From: Actinomycetes bacterium
Lineage (GTDB): Bacteria; Actinomycetota; Acidimicrobiia; Acidimicrobiales; RAAP-2
DNA: 64,000 nucleotides
NCBI GenBank assembly: GCA_021795095.1
Contig: JAJYPU010000001.1
Span: 1 to 64,000 of the forward strand
Direction of reading: 5' to 3'
Of the stretch, positions 1 through 8,330 are shown one piece after another. Within the stretch, counting starts at the first letter, position 1. Every line of letters starts with the position of its first letter. The notes under the pieces were generated by a model. That model did no database searches. It saw only the letters and a program-made list of their open reading frames with translations, and had not been told where the DNA came from. The position numbers and the translations under genes are program-made.

Positions 1-81
1 GCGGTCCTCAACGTGACGGTGAGTACGGCTGTTGGTTTGGTTGGGGCAGGTCTTGGTTTGGCACTCGGCCTCGCGATCTGA
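1..81 (+). CDS. C-terminal end of a membrane protein (partial)
   Basis: The window opens inside a reading frame that ends at a TGA at 79-81. The 26 visible residues are almost entirely Gly, Ala, Val and Leu, as in a final membrane helix (ending GLGLALGLAI). The composition fits the last helix of a small transporter such as the FluC/CrcB fluoride channel, but this is only a resemblance. Too little is present to assign a function. Confidence 0.35.
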   Translation, partial: AVLNVTVSTAVGLVGAGLGLALGLAI

Positions 82-314
82 CGACCGAAGACGTAGGTGC
101 AAGAACCGTCGCGAGTTGGGAGCGGGATAATCGGTAGACGTGGCCGTATCACTTCACTGTCGGGAGCCCACCCCCTCAATTCTTGGCGCTTGACCTTCAC
201 ACCCTGCTCTGGCTCAAGTACAACGAGTACGTCGGGGGAAAGTCACAGCGTCGTAGATTGGCGTCGTGGGTGATTCGATGAACGGCGACGTGTGACACAG
301 GGTCTGGAGTTCTC

Positions 315-950
315 GTGAATGTTTCGAGCCATGGCAATGCAGATGCGCGCACCGTCGGGCCGGCGGACCTGCCCTCGGCTGCGGGGGTGCGGATCTATCT
401 CGCGCGCCACGGCGAAACGGCGCTCAACGCGGCCGGCGTGCTGCGGGGGCGGCTCGACCCAGAGCTCGATTCCACCGGTCGTCAAGAGGCGATGGCACTG
501 GCCGAGGTCCTCGCGCGCGAGAATGTGCAGTTGATCGTTACGAGTCCCTTGCGTCGTGCGGTCGCCACCGCGCAAGCGGTGGCGACCCGCGTGAGTCTCG
601 ACCTAGAGATTGATCCGCGATTCATCGATCGCGACTACGGGGCGTGGGCCGGACACGCCCGAGAAGAGGTCATAGAACGTTGGGGGTCGCTGGACAACGC
701 ACCCGACGTTGAAGATGTGACGCGCATCAAGTCGCGGGCGATGGCGGGGCTCGAAGAGACCGTGAAACGAGTGGAGCGGGGAGTGGCGGTCGTCGTGAGT
801 CACGATGCAGTCAATCAGATAGTGCTTGTTGCCCTTGACCCCCGGCTCGACCGTAACGATCCACTACCCCAAGAGACCGGGTGTTACAACGTCCTCGAAT
901 ACGACGGGCGGGAGTGGACAGTGCTGAGCATCAACAACGTCCCGGGGTGA
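315..950 (+). CDS. Histidine phosphatase family protein (phosphoglycerate mutase-like)
   Basis: A 211-residue soluble protein of the histidine phosphatase superfamily. The signature RHGET lies near residue 31, where the His would carry the phosphate. It is followed by the family pattern GRLDPELDSTGRQEA, and a second His lies in VVVSHDAVNQ near residue 162. Such proteins remove phosphate from small metabolites (broad-specificity phosphatase, cobalamin or phosphoglycerate mutase-like); the substrate cannot be read from sequence. The GTG start gives about 25 extra residues before the conserved core, so a later start is possible. It converges with the MutS-like pair on the other strand, 43 bases away. 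Confidence 0.8.
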   Translation: MNVSSHGNADARTVGPADLPSAAGVRIYLARHGETALNAAGVLRGRLDPELDSTGRQEAMALAEVLARENVQLIVTSPLRRAVATAQAVATRVSLDLEIDPRFIDRDYGAWAGHAREEVIERWGSLDNAPDVEDVTRIKSRAMAGLEETVKRVERGVAVVVSHDAVNQIVLVALDPRLDRNDPLPQETGCYNVLEYDGREWTVLSINNVPG

Positions 951-993
951 AGCCGACCATGGGCCACCACGAGTGGTCGATGAACGAGCCCGC

Positions 994-2493
994 TTATTCG
1001 AACCAACCCCCGATTCGGTTGTAGACGTCCTCGCCGTAACTCGTGGAGAGGGGCTCGCCACTGATCAACTTATAGTTACGCACCGAGTCCGTTTGTCTAC
1101 CGGCCTGCAAGAAGAGTGTCGTGGCGGGGTCGCTCAGAAAGAAACTCTCGGCGAAGTCATAGAGGTGCGTGACGAAGACGACACGAATGTCCGCGTCCAG
1201 AAAGGCGCGCACGACTTGACGTGCGATCTCGGACCCCTCGCGCTCATTCGTCGCAGAGAAGGACTCATTGAACAGGACCACGGATCTCGTCTTCAGACTG
1301 CGCACAATCGTGTCCATCCGCGCCAACTCCTCGTCGAGTTTTCCACTGGTCATAGTGGTGTCTTCTTCGCGACCGAAATGGGTGAAGAGCGCCTCCCCGA
1401 CACTGGCGCTGAAGGACTCGGCGGCCACGAACATTCCCGATCGCATCATCAAATTCGCGAGGCCCAAGCTACGGAGGAACGTCGACTTTCCGCCGGAGTT
1501 GGCGCCAGTGACGATAATCAACGACCTACCGTCAGCGTTGGCATCGTTTCCGGTGACTCGTTGTTCGTTGCGTAGTGAGAGACAGACGTCATAGAGTCCG
1601 GTGAAGGAAAGCACAGCTGGAGACCAGTCCCGCGCTTGAGCAAAGCACGTGGGCTCACCCTTTCGAGCTAGGCGTTCGTGTAGATTCAGGCAGCCGACGT
1701 AAAAGGCCAATTCGGTTCTCAGCATTGTGAAGAAGTCGGATATGTGGTCTGCCGCTTGGGTGAGCGCATTGGCGGCGAGATTCTCACCGCGGTTCACGAT
1801 GTCGGCCAACGCCTGTGCCCCCGCCTCGTCGCGAGGTGCGATTTCGAAAGAAAATGACTTTCGCCCCCCGACTCCCAGGCGCTCCTTCCAGGTCTGCCTC
1901 GTCTGACGAGGATCGCGCAGTACGTAGTTCACGCCGTTGTTCGCGGGGCCGAGTTGTGCGCTGATGAGGGTCCCGTCCTTGAACCTGAGTTGCTGCAGTT
2001 GCTCCTCTACGACCGCGAAGTATTCTGCGTCAAGTTCGCTTTGCAAGATACTGAACAGGGTGACCCACCCCGGCGACGTGAAGTTCCCCGAATGCTCGTC
2101 GACAATCGTGTACAGCTGCCTCAAGAAGCCCAAGAACATCTCGATGATCTGCGGTGACTGATACATCAGGTGCGAGGGTGAATTATTGGACGCGAACCAG
2201 AAATGGCGGCGAACGTCCGCCACCGCTTTGACAACGAGGGCGTAGATTTGGCGTACAACGTCGCGATTCGCCAAGCAGTCTGCGAGTACCTGCTGACGAT
2301 AGAGGATGGCGGCGGGATTGTTGAGACCGGTAAGTAAGGCGGTCCTCGATACGCGCAACAGAAATTCGTCGCCGTTGGCCATCGCGCCAAGCACTGTGTC
2401 GAGGTCGAGGTCATGGACAAGATCGGCCTCGTTGGGTGGGAGGGATGCGTTGAGGTCAAAGTCCTCGTCGCGATACATCAAGTGAGCCTTCAT
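994..2493 (-). CDS. MutS-like ATPase, second gene of a coupled pair
   Basis: A 499-residue protein with a helical MutS core and a C-terminal MutS-type ABC ATPase. The Walker A motif GANSGGKST is at about 330-338. It is followed by THFGREED and a signature-like TSGKLDEELARMD. The Walker B position reads VVLFNES, with Asn where canonical MutS has Asp. No mismatch-recognition domain I is visible, so ordinary mismatch repair is unlikely. Its ATG overlaps the stop of the upstream paralogue by four bases (ATGA), implying translational coupling and probably a shared complex. Function is unknown; DNA-structure recognition or recombination control would be consistent with the family. Confidence 0.8.
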   Translation of the reverse strand: MKAHLMYRDEDFDLNASLPPNEADLVHDLDLDTVLGAMANGDEFLLRVSRTALLTGLNNPAAILYRQQVLADCLANRDVVRQIYALVVKAVADVRRHFWFASNNSPSHLMYQSPQIIEMFLGFLRQLYTIVDEHSGNFTSPGWVTLFSILQSELDAEYFAVVEEQLQQLRFKDGTLISAQLGPANNGVNYVLRDPRQTRQTWKERLGVGGRKSFSFEIAPRDEAGAQALADIVNRGENLAANALTQAADHISDFFTMLRTELAFYVGCLNLHERLARKGEPTCFAQARDWSPAVLSFTGLYDVCLSLRNEQRVTGNDANADGRSLIIVTGANSGGKSTFLRSLGLANLMMRSGMFVAAESFSASVGEALFTHFGREEDTTMTSGKLDEELARMDTIVRSLKTRSVVLFNESFSATNEREGSEIARQVVRAFLDADIRVVFVTHLYDFAESFFLSDPATTLFLQAGRQTDSVRNYKLISGEPLSTSYGEDVYNRIGGWFE

Positions 2494-4025
2494 GAGCTAA
2501 TCCGCTCTCGAAGTTGGCCGTACGTCAAGCCATACTTCGCCGCGAGGGCAATTGCGTAGGCCAGGCCGTCAGCAGGGCGCCGAACGATTTTGAATGTACG
2601 TTCCACCGGATTGTCGGGATTGATGGTACTGGCCATGCTGACTATTGATGGTCCCAGCGAAGTCAATTCGTCAACGAAGGTAACCATGACGCAAAGCGAA
2701 TCGAGCTCGATAATCTTGTCGACGACCTTCGTACCGAGCACCAGTGCATCGCGGACGGTGGTCGACGAAAAGATCTCGTTCATGATGATGATGCTGTTCT
2801 TCGTGGCTCGAAGCAATACGTCGCGAATCCGAATCAGGTCGTCTTCCAATTTGCCGCTCTGGTAACTCGAGTCCTCCTCCTTGCCAAAGTGGGTGAAGAG
2901 TTCGTCGAAGAGGACGAGCTGGGCGTGACTGCCAGCGACCGGAAGACCGAGGCTGGCGAGATAGTGAAGTTGCCCGAAGGCCCTCGCGAAGGTGGTCTTT
3001 CCACCCTGGTTCGGCCCCGAGACCACGATGATCCGCTCGACACCGTTTAGGCGGAAGTCGTTGGGAACGATCGGTGCGCCGAGCGCGACGAGTTTGGCGG
3101 CGAGTGCCAAGTCGAACGTTTCGTTGGCGGACACCTCTTTGGAGTGGTACTCAACTTGTGGCAGACAGAAGGCAAGGCCGCGTGCCTTGAGTGGCTCGAT
3201 GAAGTCGAGGTACGCGAGATAGAACTGGAGTTCCCGGTCGAAGGAGGCAATTGCTGGATCGAGAAAGGCGTCGTGCTCGTCGCAGAAGGTCTCGAGTGCG
3301 GTGAAGACGTCAGGGAACAATCGTGCAACGCGATCGGCGATGGACGACTCGACGTGGTTCATGTCGGGCCAGTCGGAGTAACGGAACCGGTAGTCCTTCA
3401 CCGCGCCCTGCTGGAAACGTTTGAACACATCGTCAATCTCGGCGCTGTAGTCCTCTTCGCCCTCGTACCGGAGAACTCGAACGCGAAGACCTTTCACGTT
3501 GATGCAATAACGCAACGCGGAGAGTTGGACCTTGAGCGACTTGGCCTCGAGGGCAAGATCATTGAACGCGGGTGACGCCGCATAGCCCGCGAGGGAGTCA
3601 CGGAACTCGAGGAGCGCTCGCGACGCGATCGAAGCATCAGCGAGTTGCCGCGAGAGATTCGCTACCGCAGTGCAGTAGAGGTCGGCAGCGTCAAGAATCC
3701 AGCCGCGACGCTGCTGAATGAACGAGGACTTGGCCGCCCAGCCAACTCTCTGACGGACCTGACGTATGTCCTCGCTGAATGACCGCAGGTCTTGCGTTAG
3801 CGTTGCGTCCTCAAGATCACGCCACACTTCGTGTCGAAAACTGATGGCGTCGACATCACTGAGACGTTCGTAGAAGAGTGGCAGAAGGTTGTACTCGTCG
3901 CGGCCCTTAGTGACAGCTGTGACAACCTGATCTAACAAGAGGTCGGCGAAGCACGAAGGCTCTGGAAGCGAAACTAAGTCCGCAGTCGCTTTCGGAAGAG
4001 CGAACAGGATACTCTGGCCGTTCAT
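2490..4025 (-). CDS. MutS-like ATPase, first gene of a coupled pair
   Basis: An ATPase of about 511 residues, distantly paralogous to its downstream neighbour. It has Walker A GPNQGGKTT, the shared THFGKEED and QSGKLEDDL segments, and a Walker B-like IIIMNEIFSST, again with Asn in place of Asp. The open frame extends upstream to 4232. I chose the ATG at 4023-4025 because AGGTGA sits ten bases before it and the extra N-terminal residues look non-coding; ATG 4047-4049 is an alternative. The N-terminal half is helical, like the MutS lever/clamp region, without a recognisable mismatch-binding domain. It is cotranscribed and overlapping with the second MutS-like gene. Confidence 0.75.
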   Translation of the reverse strand: MNGQSILFALPKATADLVSLPEPSCFADLLLDQVVTAVTKGRDEYNLLPLFYERLSDVDAISFRHEVWRDLEDATLTQDLRSFSEDIRQVRQRVGWAAKSSFIQQRRGWILDAADLYCTAVANLSRQLADASIASRALLEFRDSLAGYAASPAFNDLALEAKSLKVQLSALRYCINVKGLRVRVLRYEGEEDYSAEIDDVFKRFQQGAVKDYRFRYSDWPDMNHVESSIADRVARLFPDVFTALETFCDEHDAFLDPAIASFDRELQFYLAYLDFIEPLKARGLAFCLPQVEYHSKEVSANETFDLALAAKLVALGAPIVPNDFRLNGVERIIVVSGPNQGGKTTFARAFGQLHYLASLGLPVAGSHAQLVLFDELFTHFGKEEDSSYQSGKLEDDLIRIRDVLLRATKNSIIIMNEIFSSTTVRDALVLGTKVVDKIIELDSLCVMVTFVDELTSLGPSIVSMASTINPDNPVERTFKIVRRPADGLAYAIALAAKYGLTYGQLRERISS

Positions 4026-4401
4026 GGGTATTCGATCACCTACAGCCATCTCGTTCTCGATCACGATCGATCTACTCGCTGCCGCGTGGCGTTGCCCGAC
4101 TGTTACCGTTCTTCGTTCGGCAACGTGTCCGAATATGCACGGCCAGCACATCAGTGGGGGTGAATCGCACTGGATGATCCGCTCGTGCCTCGACGCCGCC
4201 CGAACAAACCCAGTCCTGCAGGATCGCCCCATCGCTAGGTCTCATTGTTGTCATCTCCACGCAATCGAATCTACGTAGAGGCCATTAGCCCTAGGGGCGG
4301 TTCGGGCGAATGCCCACCGGAGCATCATCCGGTAACTGCCTCCACAGTTTAACACCGCCGGTGCCAATCAGCTCAAGCCTTCAGCGATAAGTCAAGAAAA
4401 C

Positions 4402-4698
4402 GTGAGCGGCCCCACGTGGAACTGCGTGGCGTACTCGGACATGGCCTACTTCACCAACTTCCACAGCAAGGCCGGAGTGATCGACGCTGGCAACAACGTG
4501 TGGATCGGCGACCTGCAACTGTGATCAAGTGCCGTGGGCTGCCCGGTGCCGGTGCCGACTAAGTTCACCAACAACATCCTGGCGCTGTTCGGACAGGGCC
4601 CGGCCGGGGTGCGCGAGCTCTTCGTGTCGCACGTGGCGAGCGTCCTCTCCGATGAATCGTCAATCGGACCCGGGAACCGGCTTTCCTGGAGCGAGTGA
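4402..4698 (+). pseudogene. Remnant of an unrecognised protein with an internal stop
   Basis: One frame reads as protein-like sequence on both sides of an in-frame TGA at 4522-4524. Before it comes a segment with NCVAYSDMAYFTNFHSKAG and GNNVWIGDLQL. After it comes a segment with VPVPTKFTNNILALFGQGP and VRELFVSHVAS. The composition is folded-protein-like and unlike the surrounding random ORFs. I do not recognise the family. The stop and the absence of a convincing start suggest a decayed gene fragment. Confidence 0.4.
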
Positions 4699-5518
4699 CC
4701 TCCGGAGTACTCAGGCCGGTTGAGTCAGGAGATCTCGGAATGCGGCAGGGGAGTGGACCGGCAGTCGATCAGCAAAGTCAAGAAGATGATGGCCACCGGA
4801 CACGACGATTGAACGCGTCATCGCTGCGAATGCGATGAGATCGTCATCATCGGGTTCCGACGAGCAGACGGGGGTCCGGTTCAATACCTCCCCCATGATT
4901 CGATCGAAACTTTCCTCGAGCCGTGGTGCTACGCCATGCGATTACGACTTGTGGGAGCGGAGCACTCTCGACAGAGCACGACCGACGACGGCGGCCCTCC
5001 GTTCGAAGTCCCAGTTCGAAGGATTCGAACGACGCCACCGGAACGGCACTCGCGGGAGTGCCAGCAAGTTCGTCGAGTGCACCCACAGGGTCCCGAGGCA
5101 GGCGTGCGGACGGGCACCTTTAGCGAGCGGTTACTTGCCACTTCTAACGGACTGCTGATGCTCACGACTACTCCGGATTCCCCACCAAGTTCTACCCCAA
5201 TGTCAGCGGTTCTATCGTCATACCGTCAACGACAGATTGAGAAGCCGGAGTAACTCTCGCCACCCTGGAACCCAGTCCATGCCTGTTTGACAAACACCCG
5301 GAGTGGTCCCAAAGTGCGACTGTCGCCGTAGCCGAAATCGGCGAAGATCTGGACCGGCGCCCCGCGAGTGGAGGGCGGCGACCGGCGAGGCGGGAAGGAA
5401 GATACGGCCCAGGAGGCGCGGCGTTGGTGGGGTGGACGATCGAGCCCATCGTGTTGACGAGAGTTGTCACTTCCCACTCCGCTGGGGCGGTATCGAAATC
5501 GAAACGTACCATTGACGA
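4699..5518. other. Gene-poor, apparently decayed stretch
   Basis: No intact gene is supported here. Only short overlapping ORFs on both strands occur. One plus-strand fragment (about 5158-5235) reads HDYSGFPTKFYPNVSGSIV before a stop and looks like a coding relic. A minus-strand segment (about 5226-5470) is also weakly protein-like. No transposase motif or RNA gene was recognised. The 4026-4401 stretch upstream of the MutS-like pair is likewise without a gene. Confidence 0.4.
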
Positions 5519-6106
5519 GTGCGGATCTTTCTTGCCGGGGCGAGCGGTGTCATCGGGCGACGCCTCGTTCCCTTGCTCGTTGCCGAGGGTCACGTGGTGG
5601 CGGGGATGACTCGCACTCCGGGCAACGTCGAGTCGTTGCGATCACTCGGTGCCCAACCGGTCGTCTGTGATGTTTTCGATCGCGGCCTGCTGTTGGAGGT
5701 CGTGGCTCGGTTCGTCCCTGAGATGGTGATCCACCAACTCACCGACCTGCCCGATGACGCTGCCCGCGTCCCTGCCCAGAGCGAAGCGAATAACCGGATG
5801 CGCCGCGAGGGGACGACGAACCTGGTGGACGTGGCGCAACGTCGCGGCGTTCGGGTGATTGCCCAGAGCGTCGCCTGGCCGCTCCCGGGCGACGGTGGGG
5901 TGGCGATTCGGTTCCACGAACGCACCGTTCTCGATGCGGGTGGCGTCATCGTTCGTTACGGTCGGTTTTTCGGTCCCGGCACATACTTCGACGATGAGCT
6001 ACCGCCGCCGCCGCGTGTCCACGTAGTGGACGCGGCGCGCCGGACCGTTGCCGTGCTCGACGCCCCCAGCGGCGTGATCGAGATCGATGAGCATACGCCC
6101 GGCTGA
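5519..6106 (+). CDS. NAD(P)-binding epimerase/dehydratase-like protein, shortened
   Basis: A 195-residue protein opening with a Rossmann nucleotide-binding motif (FLAGASGVIGRRL, GxxGxxG type), typical of extended short-chain dehydrogenase/epimerase proteins. Later family landmarks are present (VVCDVFDR, VIHQLTD, VRYGRFFGPGT). Between FFGPGT and the HVVDAAR segment about 20 residues usual in relatives are missing. The protein then stops soon after, where relatives continue to about 280-300 residues. It is therefore either a compact variant or a deletion derivative. Start GTG at 5519. The substrate is unknown. Confidence 0.6.
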   Translation: MRIFLAGASGVIGRRLVPLLVAEGHVVAGMTRTPGNVESLRSLGAQPVVCDVFDRGLLLEVVARFVPEMVIHQLTDLPDDAARVPAQSEANNRMRREGTTNLVDVAQRRGVRVIAQSVAWPLPGDGGVAIRFHERTVLDAGGVIVRYGRFFGPGTYFDDELPPPPRVHVVDAARRTVAVLDAPSGVIEIDEHTPG

Positions 6107-6357
6107 TACGTCGACATTACGACCGGTGCACCGACGTAGCCGGTAGGTCGCCTCCAACCGCGACGAAAGCAGCGCCGGGAACGTTGTCACTTCGGTACGG
6201 TCTTCAAACATCTTTGGCCCCGTAAATGACGGGATTGGCCCCGTCACAAGGGGCCGAGGCCGACACACGGCGGGTCGCCTCCTAGTGGTTCGGACTTCGC
6301 CAGACGAGAGGCTTCAAGTGAGGAGCAGATGGCCCTCGGTCTCGGTACTCACCAAAG

Positions 6358-6386
6358 TTGATTGTTTTAGTCATAGTTTGTAGTGT
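6358..6386 (+). promoter_or_regulatory. Probable leaderless promoter of the sulfite/nitrite reductase
   Basis: TTGATT at 6358-6363 and TAGTGT at 6381-6386 are separated by 17 bases. This spacing puts the expected transcription start at about 6393, the A of the reductase ATG. No Shine-Dalgarno-like sequence precedes that ATG, which fits a leaderless mRNA, common in actinobacteria. This is inferred from sequence only. Confidence 0.45.
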
Positions 6387-6392
6387 CTACCT

Positions 6393-8168
6393 ATGACGAG
6401 AACCCACGTGGACCCGGCGACGCAAGCGGACATCGAGAAGTTCGAGCGACTGCTCGCGGATCATCTGGCCGGGAGAATGGACGAGGACGCCTTTCGGGTG
6501 TTTCGACTCAACAACGGTGTCTACGGCCAGCGCCAGGGGGGCCACAATCAGCTCCTGCGGGTAAAGGCGCCCTTCGGCGCCCTCAACGCGGCCCAGCTCG
6601 ACGCACTGGGCGACATCGCCGACACCTACAGCCGTGGTCGGGGACATCTCACGACTCGACAGGCCGTCCAGTTCCACTTCGTCCAACTCGAGCGGGTCCC
6701 CTCGATGCTGCGTGACCTGGCTCGCGTTGGTCTTACGACCCGCGAGGCCTGCGGCGACGCGGTGCGTAACGTAATGGGCTGTCACCTCGCGGGGGCCTGC
6801 CCCTCCGAGGAACTCGATATCAGTGCTTGGGCCCAGGCCACCTTCGCGCTCTTACTTCGCCACCCCTATAGCCAGCGTCTGCCGCGCAAGTTCAAGATCA
6901 ACTTCTCGGGCTGCGCGCTCGACTGCGGCCAGGCGCTCTTCAACGACGTTGGCGTCGTCGCGGTTTCGCGCCAAATCGAGGACGGCACCCGCGAGAGGGG
7001 ATTTCGGGTGTACATCGCCGGCGGGCTCGGGGCCAACCCGCACACGGCCCAGGTGCTCGAAGACTTCACGACGCGAGAGAACCTGCTCGCGACCATCGAG
7101 GCGGTGCTGCGGACCTTCGATCACTACGGCAACCGAGCCAACAACCGCCGCGCGCGCCTTAAGTGGCTGGTCGACGAGCTCGGCGTCGACGAGGTGCGCC
7201 GCCGCGTGCTGCGCGAGCGGCAGCTGCTCGTTGCCTCCTCGAGCTGGCCCGGCGGTGTCCCAGCCATCGTCGTCGAGCGCGGTGACGCCCGGGCGGGTGT
7301 CGCCAAGTCCGTTGCGGTGTCGCGAGTCGGCACGCCCGTCGCCATTCACGCGCGCCCGGGATCGTCCCCGTTTCAACGCTGGTGCGACGCGAACCTCGTC
7401 ACCGGCGTCGCCGACGGCCGCGTGGCCGCGATCGTGCGGGTGCCGCTGGGCGACCTCTCGAGTGCGCAGTTTCGAGCGCTCGCGGCGATTGTGCGTGACT
7501 TCGAGGTGGAGCTGCGCACCACCAATCGCCAGAACCTGGCGCTTCGGCGACTGAAGCGCGAGGACGTGCCTGAGTTCTTTACCCGCATCCAGGCGATTGG
7601 ACTGGCCGAACCGAGCGCGGAGCTCGCCCGTGACATCGTCTCGTGTCCGGGGGCCGACACCTGCAACCTCGCCCTCACGAGGAGCCGGGAACTGGCAACC
7701 GAGATCAGCCGTGCGCTCGAGGCCGCGGGCCTGGGTGACGTCGGGGGTGTGCGCATCAACGTGTCGGGCTGCACCAATAGTTGCGGTCAGCACCACGTGG
7801 CAGACATCGGATTGCACGGTGTGGAGCGCCGCGCCCACGGGCGCGCGGCGCCGGGCTATCAACTGCTGCTCGGTGGACACATCGGTGACGGTGGGATCGA
7901 CTTCGCGAAACGGGCCCTGCGCCTCCCGGCCCGCGCGGTCGCCGAGGCCGTCGTGCGTCTCGTCGGTCGCTACGCGGACGAGCGCCGAGTCGAGGAGCCT
8001 TTCGCTGACTGGATTGAGCGCACCGGTGGTGTCGACGCCGTCGTCGTGGATCTCAAGGAGCTCGACGAGTGGCCACACCCCGACGACCGTCCCGACTACT
8101 ACGTCGATTTCGGTGAGGACGCACCCTACGTTGCCGAGGTCGGTGAAGGCGAGTGCGCGGCCGTGTAA
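6393..8168 (+). CDS. Ferredoxin-type sulfite/nitrite reductase (siroheme, 4Fe-4S)
   Basis: A 591-residue cytoplasmic assimilatory reductase that would carry out six-electron reduction of sulfite to sulfide or nitrite to ammonia. The two ferrite-reductase-like halves are complete. The cluster/siroheme cysteines are seen as CPGADTC (C-x5-C) and GCTNSCG (C-x3-C) in the second half. The first half has the substrate/siroheme region (RGHLTTRQAVQFHF) and the paired SGCALDCGQ segment. Length matches actinobacterial NirA/SirA proteins. Sulfite and nitrite reductases of this family cannot be separated reliably by eye. It stands alone, without a visible ferredoxin or APS-reductase neighbour. Confidence 0.88.
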   Translation: MTRTHVDPATQADIEKFERLLADHLAGRMDEDAFRVFRLNNGVYGQRQGGHNQLLRVKAPFGALNAAQLDALGDIADTYSRGRGHLTTRQAVQFHFVQLERVPSMLRDLARVGLTTREACGDAVRNVMGCHLAGACPSEELDISAWAQATFALLLRHPYSQRLPRKFKINFSGCALDCGQALFNDVGVVAVSRQIEDGTRERGFRVYIAGGLGANPHTAQVLEDFTTRENLLATIEAVLRTFDHYGNRANNRRARLKWLVDELGVDEVRRRVLRERQLLVASSSWPGGVPAIVVERGDARAGVAKSVAVSRVGTPVAIHARPGSSPFQRWCDANLVTGVADGRVAAIVRVPLGDLSSAQFRALAAIVRDFEVELRTTNRQNLALRRLKREDVPEFFTRIQAIGLAEPSAELARDIVSCPGADTCNLALTRSRELATEISRALEAAGLGDVGGVRINVSGCTNSCGQHHVADIGLHGVERRAHGRAAPGYQLLLGGHIGDGGIDFAKRALRLPARAVAEAVVRLVGRYADERRVEEPFADWIERTGGVDAVVVDLKELDEWPHPDDRPDYYVDFGEDAPYVAEVGEGECAAV

Positions 8169-8330
8169 GAAGGCTCGCATAGTGGCTCACGTCCTCACGT
8201 CAGTGCCACTTGGCCCGAACGTGTTTGATGACGCGGTCACCGCGGTCGGGACTCACCAACGTCGTGGCCGGTCGCCTCTCAGGTGACGACGGGGACCTCC
8301 TCGTTCACCGCGCACGGGGACTGACCGCTG

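Noticed and set aside
4522..4524. In-frame TGA as a possible selenocysteine codon
   Set aside because: No SECIS-like hairpin or selenoprotein family is recognisable, and the start is missing; a decayed gene is simpler.
6852..8180. Long open frame of 442 residues on the minus strand
   Set aside because: It lies wholly opposite the sulfite/nitrite reductase, whose motifs are complete, and the frame has no recognisable domain; it is a GC-codon shadow.
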